Below, in pieces: positions 1 through 6,572 of a DNA stretch of 16,306 bases. This DNA comes from Marinilabiliaceae bacterium UBA5213. GTDB lineage: Bacteria; Bacteroidota; Bacteroidia; Bacteroidales; Marinilabiliaceae. The stretch is from NCBI GenBank assembly GCA_002412555.1, contig DHVH01000123.1, forward strand, positions 1 through 16,306. The letters are read 5' to 3'. The translations under genes were made by a program, and so were the position numbers. The notes under the pieces are model-generated. The model was not told where the DNA came from, ran no database searches, and saw only the letters and a program-made list of their open reading frames with translations. Every line of letters starts with the position of its first letter. The stretch's first letter is position 1.

Positions 1-852
1 CTTGGCAAGTACATCCGTAAGCGGATTATACTCCCAGGTATCCGTGCGCAGTGATCCACTTGTACCTGTAGTATAATATCCAAATGAGTTTATGGTAAAA
101 GCCACGCCATAGGATCTAACAATAGCATAGTCATCATCATAGCTTTCATCACTGGTATTGGCTATATCTCTTTTCTGCACCCATGAAAAATCTTCGCCAT
201 CGAGCATCCAAAAATCCCTAACATACTGCTGGTTGCTTACGCCACCCAACAAGTAAACATGGCCATCCAGGTTAAAAGCCGAGGCTCCCACCCGCTTGGA
301 TCCGGGAAATGGTTGCTGATCCCAACTATCGCTATCCGGATTGTAGCGATAGAAATCTTTTTGATGGTTACCATCATACCCGCAGCCAATAAATCCATAA
401 TTACTGAGAGAGAACGCTACGGCACCGAAGCGTGCACTTCCCGGAAAATCGGCCTTTTGTGTCCAGGTATCTGTTTTCGGATCGTATTCCCAAAAATCGC
501 CCAGATAGTCAAGTCCATTATAGCCCGTGCCAACATAGCCCTTTTCACCGATTGAAAAAGCTACGGCCGAATTTCGCGCTTCACCGGGAAATGCAGCCCG
601 TTGGATCCAATAATTATTCTCAGAATCATACTGCCACAAATCATTTAAGCGATCGCGGCCATCATAACCACCCATTATATAACCACTATTACCAATAGTA
701 AAGGCGGCTGCGTTGTTACGGGCTACGCCATCAAAGTCGGACCGGGATACCCAGTTCCCTATATCATCCTCATCATCGTCATCGCTGCAAGCAGAAAATC
801 CCAGACCTATTATCATCAAAATAACCCAGCTCAATTTCAAAAATTTCTCCAT
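1..852 (-). CDS. Kelch-repeat surface lipoprotein (3' end outside window)
   Basis: The frame is open from an ATG at 852 to the window edge (284 codons), so the C-terminus is missing. Residues 1-22 form a lipoprotein signal: a short basic start (MEKFLK), a hydrophobic core and a lipobox ending FSAC with Cys22. The residues after Cys22 are SDDDEDD, resembling the acidic lipoprotein export signal that sends Bacteroidota lipoproteins to the cell surface. From about residue 45 on there are at least four Kelch-like blades of about 50 residues. Each has a paired-Gly strand (GGY, GTGY, GCGY, LLGG), then a W/F-x-Y-D/N-P element and a W. Such blades build a beta-propeller used for binding; the ligand cannot be told. 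It diverges from the DUF4270/outer-membrane pair; Kelch and DUF4270 genes often sit together in this phylum. I see no clear Shine-Dalgarno, which is usual here. Family assignment is firm; function is unknown. Confidence 0.88.
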   Translation of the reverse strand, partial: MEKFLKLSWVILMIIGLGFSACSDDDDEDDIGNWVSRSDFDGVARNNAAAFTIGNSGYIMGGYDGRDRLNDLWQYDSENNYWIQRAAFPGEARNSAVAFSIGEKGYVGTGYNGLDYLGDFWEYDPKTDTWTQKADFPGSARFGAVAFSLSNYGFIGCGYDGNHQKDFYRYNPDSDSWDQQPFPGSKRVGASAFNLDGHVYLLGGVSNQQYVRDFWMLDGEDFSWVQKRDIANTSDESYDDDYAIVRSYGVAFTINSFGYYTTGTSGSLRTDTWEYNPLTDVLAK

Positions 853-1097
853 ATTATCAGTTTATTTAGGTGTTACCCATTTGTGTTGCATTAATTCAAT
901 AGACGAAATTACCGCGCAACAACCGGCCATCAAAAAAGAATCGTTTACCTGGAGTATTCTGTCGACGAATGGCGCCTTTTCTCAGTTGAAGCAGATATAT
1001 GACTAAATAACACTTTGGTCGTAACAATGACTGTATTCATCTGCAAATCCTCATGGCTCGCCTACTTTCTTTTCTTTATTTCTGGCCAATCCGTTCA

Positions 1098-1124
1098 TTT
1101 GTCTATTATTCTTAATTAGACAAA
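1098..1124. promoter_or_regulatory. Perfect inverted repeat just before the DUF4270 start
   Basis: TTTGTCTA (1098-1105) and TAGACAAA (1117-1124) form perfect 8-bp arms around an 11-nt AT-rich spacer. The repeat ends 5 bp before the ATG at 1130. It could be an operator for a dimeric regulator, or an RNA hairpin that hides the start codon. The left arm also contains TTTG, the Bacteroidota -33 core. I see no matching -7 element at the right distance, so I do not call a promoter. Function is inferred. Confidence 0.4.
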
Positions 1125-1129
1125 CTATT

Positions 1130-2458
1130 ATGTGGTGGAGAAAAATGACATCAATACTTTTTTTACTGAGTCTCATTATAATGAGTTCATGTGAGAATAC
1201 GGATAACGGATTGGGGAACGAATTAACACAACCTTCTGCTTACACAACACTCATTGACACCTGTACGGTGTCATTGACAACCCTTAAAATTGACTCACTG
1301 CAGACTTCAGGAAAAGGCCTTATTATAGCCGGTGCTCTTTCCAATGAAAACCTTGGAAAGATTGCTTTGAAGAATTATCTCTCCTTTAATTTTCCGTCCT
1401 ATTCAGAGTCACGGAAATATGATATTACCCCACTAAGATTTGATTCCATCACTTATGAAATGTACTATTCAAGTGTATACACAGGTGATACAACCACCCT
1501 GCAAACGCTTCAATTGCACAATCTGATCAACAAACTTGTCCTGCCACAATCAGGCAGTTTTTATAACACCTCATCGGTTGCGTACGATGAAAACATCCTT
1601 GCAGAAAAAACCTTCACACCCTATCCAAACCGCGGAGAAGTTGTAAGTATTCGTCTGCCCGACGAGTTAGGAAAGGATATTCTGGACAAAATCAGTACGA
1701 GGAGTGACGAGTTTTCAAGTGCGGAAAAATTCAACCAATACTTTCCTGGATTCGCCATCACCTCCTCGCAGACGGATGAAAACGCCCTATTTAATTACCT
1801 CGCCAACGATAGCAGCGCCGTTATTAAAGTCTATTATCATTTTATTGAAGAATATAAGGAGGAAAGGGAACTGACAATAACCACCGAAACATCAACCAGC
1901 TTTTATGCAGTGGAACATGATTATAGTTCAACGCCCTATAAAGATCTGACTAGAGGGTATGAGGGCCTAAAAGCCAAACACTCTGGCAATCAATCGTTCC
2001 TGCTTGGATTGATCGGCATTTACACCCGTATCGAAATCCCCTATCTGAGCTCACTGCTCGAAGTTAGCAGAGCAGGGTCGGTTCAACAGGCTACGCTGAC
2101 CATCCGACCGGTTATTCACACCTACAATGAACAAAACCCTTTGCCCGAACAAATACAACTATATATTGCAGATGACACCAACTCCACCGTAGATGCCATT
2201 ACAACCAATTATGGATCAGACATGCAAACCGGCAACCTGACTATTGATGATGATTTTATGGTTGATACCTACTATAGTTTTACCATAACTGATTTTATCC
2301 GCTCACAAATGGATGCCATTGGCATCAATAAACAAAAACTGCTCTTAACCTTGCCCGACAACGAAATGAATGGCTCCTTAAAAAGCCTGATTTTAGGCAA
2401 TTCCCATCATTCAACAGAACCAATTAAACTACAAATCATATATAATATTTATGACTAA
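1130..2458 (+). CDS. DUF4270-family lipoprotein
   Basis: This 442-residue protein starts with a lipoprotein signal (MWWRKMT, a hydrophobic core, lipobox MSSC, Cys21). The first ATG is preferred over Met6 because only it supplies the positive residues Arg4 and Lys5. After Cys21 the sequence is ENTDNG, which is less acidic than the Kelch protein's signal, so retention on the inner face of the outer membrane is possible. The remainder is beta-rich. It has repeated short strand patterns, a late segment resembling a surface-protein sandwich (about 315-442, with TLTIRPVIHTYNE and TFTITDFIRSQ-like strands), and no catalytic motif that I recognise. Length and features fit the Bacteroidota DUF4270 family, whose role is unknown. 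It overlaps the next gene by 8 bp, so the two are probably translated together. The family call is from memory of its sequence style and its Kelch/OMP neighbours. Confidence 0.75.
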   Translation: MWWRKMTSILFLLSLIIMSSCENTDNGLGNELTQPSAYTTLIDTCTVSLTTLKIDSLQTSGKGLIIAGALSNENLGKIALKNYLSFNFPSYSESRKYDITPLRFDSITYEMYYSSVYTGDTTTLQTLQLHNLINKLVLPQSGSFYNTSSVAYDENILAEKTFTPYPNRGEVVSIRLPDELGKDILDKISTRSDEFSSAEKFNQYFPGFAITSSQTDENALFNYLANDSSAVIKVYYHFIEEYKEERELTITTETSTSFYAVEHDYSSTPYKDLTRGYEGLKAKHSGNQSFLLGLIGIYTRIEIPYLSSLLEVSRAGSVQQATLTIRPVIHTYNEQNPLPEQIQLYIADDTNSTVDAITTNYGSDMQTGNLTIDDDFMVDTYYSFTITDFIRSQMDAIGINKQKLLLTLPDNEMNGSLKSLILGNSHHSTEPIKLQIIYNIYD

Positions 2459-3671
2459 GTTCAGCCTTGTAACAATAATGGCCATCCTTCTGGGAAACCT
2501 CATCCAAGCACAAAATTTAACCTCTTCGCCCTACTCGATGTATGGCTTGGGACAGCCCGAGTCGAACGAGGGCGGACAAACAGCGGGCATGGGAGGCCTG
2601 GGAACGGCCATTTCAGACAACACATTCATCAACCTCGCTAACCCTGCAAGTTTAACCGGACTGGACAGCTTAAGATTCTACTTTGACCTGGGCATTTCGG
2701 TCAGAAGCTTTAATTACCAGTCGGCAAGTAACTCAGAATCACGTACCGAGGGCAATTTCAACAGACTGGCCATTGGCCTGAAACCCTTAAAAAACTGGGG
2801 ACTTTCAGCCGGCTTCATTCCCGTGACCACCATTGGTTACAGAATAAAAGACAGTCAGTACATCGAAGGCACTTCGGTCACAGAAAACATTTACTTTGAA
2901 GGGAGTGGTGGAATTTCTAAACTATTTATTGGCAACGCTTATGCGTTTTCTCCCGCCTTAACTTTAGGGTTTAATGCCTCTTACTTATTTGGACGCATTT
3001 CCCACGAAGAAATACAAAATGCACTTACTGTTGAGGAAAAATCTTATAGCAAATCTTTTTATACAGATTTTGGCCTGATTTACAAAGAAAGAATCAGTGA
3101 AAAAATACCGTTTAACGTGGGGCTGACCTATGGCTACAGCCAAAGGCTAAAATTAAGAAATGAGCTGAATGTAATGGAAAGCGATGGCAGTATCATCACT
3201 CATGACAAACTGAGAAGCACCAATGGCTACCTGCCAGCGTTTTTTAGTCTGGGCATCCATTCAGGATATGGTGAAAAGTGGACCTTCGGTGTGGACTATT
3301 TAAATCAGGATTGGAGCAAAAACAGCAGCAATTCGTCGGTCATTACTTTTACAGATATGCACCGTTTCACAATAGGCGCGCAATTTATTCCAAAACCGCG
3401 TGTGGCACGCAACCTGCTTGAAGCCACTAACTACCGCATGGGCTTCAGCATAGAAAACTCTATATATAATATACGGGGAGAAAACCCGCTTATTTATAAA
3501 GGGTCTGTTGGTCTGGGCATTCCACTCAAAAACAATTCCATGCTCAATCTGGCTGTATCCTATGAAAAGGACGATGCCTCGGGTAAAAACACCATACAGA
3601 CTTCCGCTTTAAAGTTTAATTTAGGCATCGCATTTTCAGAAATATGGTTTGTAAAAACCAAATTCCGGTAA
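2451..3671 (+). CDS. Predicted outer-membrane beta-barrel protein
   Basis: The 406-residue product has a type I signal peptide (MTKFSLV, hydrophobic core, cleavage likely after IQA, residue 20). Right after it comes a segment seen in FadL/OmpP1-like Bacteroidota barrels: SSPYSMYGLGQ, then GMGGLGTAISD and INLANPASLTGLD. The rest alternates polar and aromatic residues in 10-12 residue strands with Gly/Asn/Asp turns. It ends in paired strands finishing VKTKFR. This points to a transmembrane barrel; whether it carries hydrophobic compounds like FadL cannot be read from the sequence. The ATG lies inside the end of the DUF4270 gene (ATGACTAA), so translational coupling is likely. A lipoprotein plus a barrel suggests a complex in the outer membrane, which is inference. 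Alternatively it is a generic PorV-like or unclassified barrel. Confidence 0.75.
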   Translation: MTKFSLVTIMAILLGNLIQAQNLTSSPYSMYGLGQPESNEGGQTAGMGGLGTAISDNTFINLANPASLTGLDSLRFYFDLGISVRSFNYQSASNSESRTEGNFNRLAIGLKPLKNWGLSAGFIPVTTIGYRIKDSQYIEGTSVTENIYFEGSGGISKLFIGNAYAFSPALTLGFNASYLFGRISHEEIQNALTVEEKSYSKSFYTDFGLIYKERISEKIPFNVGLTYGYSQRLKLRNELNVMESDGSIITHDKLRSTNGYLPAFFSLGIHSGYGEKWTFGVDYLNQDWSKNSSNSSVITFTDMHRFTIGAQFIPKPRVARNLLEATNYRMGFSIENSIYNIRGENPLIYKGSVGLGIPLKNNSMLNLAVSYEKDDASGKNTIQTSALKFNLGIAFSEIWFVKTKFR

Positions 3672-3675
3672 ACAA

Positions 3676-3720
3676 AGGGCGGCCGTCTAAAAAGTCAATG
3701 ACTTTTTAGACGGCCGCCTT
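3676..3720. terminator. Long perfect hairpin between convergent genes
   Basis: Arms 3678-3697 and 3699-3718 are perfect 20-bp complements around a single base (3698). A G-T and an A-T pair extend the stem to 3676-3720. The outer part is GC-rich (GGCGGCCGTC) and the inner part is an A5/T5 tract. It starts 5 bp past the stop codon of the barrel gene and lies 43 bp from the 3' end of the NigD-like gene. A bidirectional terminator is the simplest reading, although no clean U-run follows the stem on either strand. Confidence 0.7.
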
Positions 3721-3763
3721 ACCTACATTGCATCAAAACTTTAAGTCCTTCCATTATAGAACT

Positions 3764-4441
3764 TTACTCCCCATACTCATAAGTCAGAATTTCCTCAAAA
3801 GGTGCATCTCCATCAAAACCTGTAACTTTCAAAACAAAGTCCACCGAAGAAGCTTCATCATCTTTTAAAGACGACAGGTTGAACGATACGGTTCCATGCA
3901 TTCGGTAATTGTAGGGGTCGTTGTTCCGGTTGTGCCTGAATTGCAGCACCGGCAAACCATCATCATTCAGCGGATTGTTGACATCACTTACCAAATTGAT
4001 AAAATGAATGGTGGCACCACCTCCGTAAGTAAACCGAATGGTCAGAAAATTATCCGTAAACCAGTAATCCCTGATTCGAACCGGATCATTCCCAATGCTG
4101 TCTTCTTTTTCAGGCGTCAACTGAAAAATGCCTTTGGTGAGAATTTCAACCATGTCGTTCACCTTTACAAAATGATCAATATCCCCATCTCCATCGCCCA
4201 GAATGGTGTAACTCACCCATACACGCTGTCCGATGTGATACTCAAAACGCGGAACGGCAGTGGCGGACGGAAACAGTCGATCTCCATTGTCTGTAACTAT
4301 CAAAATGGGTCCAGTTCCTTCTTTTTCAATGGTAGCTGTTGATACCCAATAATCGTTCAACGAGTAACCACCATCATCTTTACATCCCGGCATGGCCATC
4401 CATAAACTGATAACCAAACCTAAAAACAACCATTTTTTCAT
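3764..4441 (-). CDS. NigD-like lipoprotein
   Basis: The 225-residue product has a lipoprotein signal (MKKWLF, hydrophobic core, lipobox MPGC, Cys20) followed by KDDGG, an acidic stretch compatible with surface export. Two parts fit the NigD-like family of Bacteroidota. An N-terminal beta-barrel of about residues 28-95 has the typical pattern 'xVSTATIEKEG...ILIVTDNGDRLFPS...GQRVWVSYTI'. A C-terminal beta-sandwich covers about 105-225 (DYWFTDNFLTIRFTY, FRHNRNND and VSFNLSSL). NigD was named from a Bacteroides bacteriocin-linked operon; the biochemical role of the wider family is unknown. No bacteriocin genes are visible here. The gene stands alone, convergent with the barrel gene and divergent from the M23 cluster. 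Unlike most genes here it has a strong Shine-Dalgarno, suggesting efficient translation. Confidence 0.85.
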   Translation of the reverse strand: MKKWLFLGLVISLWMAMPGCKDDGGYSLNDYWVSTATIEKEGTGPILIVTDNGDRLFPSATAVPRFEYHIGQRVWVSYTILGDGDGDIDHFVKVNDMVEILTKGIFQLTPEKEDSIGNDPVRIRDYWFTDNFLTIRFTYGGGATIHFINLVSDVNNPLNDDGLPVLQFRHNRNNDPYNYRMHGTVSFNLSSLKDDEASSVDFVLKVTGFDGDAPFEEILTYEYGE

Positions 4442-4447
4442 TATATA

Positions 4448-4453
4448 CCCTCC
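4448..4453 (-). promoter_or_regulatory. Strong Shine-Dalgarno of the NigD-like gene
   Basis: The minus strand reads GGAGGG six bases before the ATG at 4441. It is the clearest ribosome binding site in the window, and it fixes the start. Most neighbouring genes have only AT-rich leaders, as is common in Bacteroidota. Confidence 0.75.
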
Positions 4454-4465
4454 ATTTTAAATTAT

Positions 4466-4562
4466 TACTGCTAAAACATCAGTAAGCGCGAATTTCACTT
4501 TCATTAATGATGTGGATCTTATACCAAGGTTGCTTAATGGCTTCAATATTTTTTTAGCAGTA
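4466..4562. repeat. 11-bp perfect inverted repeat, arms 75 bp apart
   Basis: TACTGCTAAAA at 4466-4476 and TTTTAGCAGTA at 4552-4562 are exact reverse complements. They could be two operator half-sites between divergent genes, the base of a large RNA stem, or the ends of a small degraded element. No flanking target-site duplication is evident: the bases outside the arms are T and C. Confidence 0.45.
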
Positions 4563-4748
4563 CCAGTCCGCTTAAGCCATACAGATTGAACGACATCCAC
4601 TGAAGAATAACCTTTAGGTCAGACTTGCTTTCCAACTCAAGAATAAAGGGTGAAAAAAATATAGAATTTTGCTCAACACAATCACTTTTCGAGAACCGTA
4701 ACAAACCTTGGCTTGTTAATTATAATAACAAATCAATTTAAGATGGTC

Positions 4749-4774
4749 TTGGCCTGAAAATTGCGCTATAATTG
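4749..4774 (+). promoter_or_regulatory. Candidate Bacteroidota sigma-A-type promoter for the M23 cluster
   Basis: TATAATTG at 4767-4774 matches the Bacteroidota -7 element TAnnTTTG at all but one fixed base. TTG at 4749-4751 lies about where the -33 element belongs. A start around 4781 would leave a leader of about 34 nt before the ATG at 4815. The match is suggestive only; AT-rich sequence gives many chance hits. Confidence 0.35.
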
Positions 4775-4814
4775 CTTATTTTAGCATCCTGTCAAACAAT
4801 AACAAGTATTTATT

Positions 4815-6557
4815 ATGCCGTTGTTCAACAAACCTGCGAAATCAACTCACAACCTTATATACGCTATACTATTGTGGACCTTGCCATTAAGCATGAATGG
4901 CCAGATGTATCCCCAATGGGATTTTCATTTTCCGCTTTCCAACACCACTTTTATCAGTGGTAGTTTTGGCGAATTGCGGGGCCATCATTTCCATTCCGGT
5001 GTTGATTTTACCACGCAGGGCAGAACCGGCTTGCCAATGTATGCCATTGATGAAGGATATGTATCGCGTATCGGTGTTTCTCCCGTGGGATTTGGCAAAG
5101 CCATCTACATAAATCACCCCAATGGATACACCTCAGTATATGCTCATTGCGAATGGTTTTCAGAGGATATTGAAGAAATAGTGACCGAGATTCAGTACAA
5201 CAAAAAATCCTTTGCCATAGACGAGTCCTTTGCTGCCGGCCAAATTAAGGTTGATCGGGGACAGATGATCGCCTATTCAGGAAATTCAGGCAGTTCGGGA
5301 GGACCACATCTACATTTCGAAATACGGGAAACATCTACGCAAAAGCCTATCAACCCCCACTTCTTTAACCTGCCGGTTAAAGATGACGTTCCCCCGCTCA
5401 TTCAGGCGATATGCATCTACCCCTTAGATGCCAACAGTCTGGTTAATGGCAAAAACACTCCCATGTACCTGCCGGCGACTTTTCACGGCGGAAGGTATCA
5501 CATAAGTGGAAATCCCAAACTAACAGCTTCGGGGCAGATTGGTGTGGGCATAGAAACCATCGACTATTCTACCGACTCGTGGCGCAAGTGTGGTGTTTAC
5601 AGCATCCAGCTTAAGCTGGATGGCAAGGCGTGGTTTCGCTCCCAAATTGATGGCTTTTTCTTCCATCACACCCGCTATTTAAACAGTCACATCGATTATG
5701 CCTGGCGACGAAAAAACCGCAACGTTATTCAAAAAAGTTTTCTGGATGAAAACAACCAATTGGAGTTTTACACAACCACGGCTGAAAAAGGAAAAATATT
5801 CGTTCAACCGGGTAAAAATCACCAACTCAGCTACGAAGTAGCCGATGCAAGTGGCAACATCTCGCACCTCAGCTTCGATATTAATGGTCTCCCGGCCTCT
5901 AAAACACCGGCAGTCAAAGCCGCCCCTGAACTGTTAAAGATCAACCCCAACAATCCCTATTTTATAAGTCTGGAAAACTACAAAGCCCATTTTCCGGCCA
6001 ATAGTTTTTACACCGAAGTACCTGCCGAGTTTGAAGTAATTCCCAATCCAGGAACGGGCATTGGCCCTCATTTCAGGGTGTTGAACGCGGATGTGCCCAT
6101 CCACAACTTCTTTGAAGTAACCTTGCCTATTCCCGATGAGGCAAGAGGAAAAAGTGGCCTGACCGGCGCCATGGTCAGAAGCGGAAAACTAAGTCATGCC
6201 GGCGGAAAGATCAATGGCAAAAACATCGTTATTCGTACCCGCGAGGCGGGTACCTTTTGCTTAACAACTGATAACACAGCTCCCACCTTGCGTCTGCTAA
6301 ACATACCCTCGGAACGCAATTACAGCCAGCGTGATCACATTAAAATTGACATAAGAGATAATTTTTCGGGCATAGCCTCCTACCATTGCACCATCAACGG
6401 AGAGTGGGCCTTATTTGAATACGACCCTAAAAACAATGCACTCACGGGTTATTTCAAAAACCTGCGCATTAAAAAAGGTTCTAAACACCTACTGGAGGTT
6501 ATTGCCACTGATAATACCGGCAATCAAAGTACCCTGAGTGCCGAATTTACCTATTAA
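4815..6557 (+). CDS. Exported M23 (LytM-type) zinc metallopeptidase
   Basis: This 580-residue protein carries the M23/LytM fold near its N-terminus (about 45-185). The ligand set is complete: H60 and D64 (HSGVD), then H167 in GPHLHFE, with H165 and H111 (YAHC) in the positions of the catalytic histidines. The family cleaves peptide cross-links of peptidoglycan, or acts as an activator when ligands are lost; here they are intact, so activity is expected. Residues about 13-30 (NLIYAILLWTLPLSMNGQ) are a signal peptide or membrane anchor with a rather long polar start. After the peptidase come about 390 residues of beta-rich sequence, ending in an Ig-like domain (about 495-580, with DNFSGI and ATDNTGN). 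It is first in a cluster with a TPR protein 15 bp downstream. Flavobacterial and bacteroidal M23 proteins of similar size are common; the individual role (division, envelope growth) is open. Confidence 0.88.
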   Translation: MPLFNKPAKSTHNLIYAILLWTLPLSMNGQMYPQWDFHFPLSNTTFISGSFGELRGHHFHSGVDFTTQGRTGLPMYAIDEGYVSRIGVSPVGFGKAIYINHPNGYTSVYAHCEWFSEDIEEIVTEIQYNKKSFAIDESFAAGQIKVDRGQMIAYSGNSGSSGGPHLHFEIRETSTQKPINPHFFNLPVKDDVPPLIQAICIYPLDANSLVNGKNTPMYLPATFHGGRYHISGNPKLTASGQIGVGIETIDYSTDSWRKCGVYSIQLKLDGKAWFRSQIDGFFFHHTRYLNSHIDYAWRRKNRNVIQKSFLDENNQLEFYTTTAEKGKIFVQPGKNHQLSYEVADASGNISHLSFDINGLPASKTPAVKAAPELLKINPNNPYFISLENYKAHFPANSFYTEVPAEFEVIPNPGTGIGPHFRVLNADVPIHNFFEVTLPIPDEARGKSGLTGAMVRSGKLSHAGGKINGKNIVIRTREAGTFCLTTDNTAPTLRLLNIPSERNYSQRDHIKIDIRDNFSGIASYHCTINGEWALFEYDPKNNALTGYFKNLRIKKGSKHLLEVIATDNTGNQSTLSAEFTY

Positions 6558-6572
6558 GAAGAGATACAAAAG

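Larger units (their letters stand above)
4442..4814. other. Divergent intergenic region, NigD-like / M23
   Basis: This is 373 bp without a convincing gene. It holds the NigD-like Shine-Dalgarno, an 11-bp perfect inverted repeat (4466-4476 and 4552-4562) and an imperfect dyad AACAAaCC/GGcTTGTT near 4700-4717. It also holds a candidate promoter at 4749-4774 for the M23 cluster. A minus-strand frame of 58 codons (4543-4719) has no suitable start or binding site, and I do not call it a gene. Confidence 0.6.

Noticed and set aside
862..984. Minus-strand frame of 39 codons upstream of the Kelch gene, ending WVTPK, possibly the tail of a DUF4907-like gene that often accompanies Kelch and DUF4270 genes
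   Set aside because: It has no start that would give a full protein, the upstream stop is at 982-984, and I could not match its residues convincingly to DUF4907. An open stretch of this length is expected by chance.
4543..4719. Minus-strand open frame of 58 codons in the NigD-like/M23 gap, with a coding-like tail (NLYGLSGLVLLKKY)
   Set aside because: The only ATG lies near its end, there is no binding site, and the AT-rich gap can give such a frame by chance. A gene relic is possible but unsupported.
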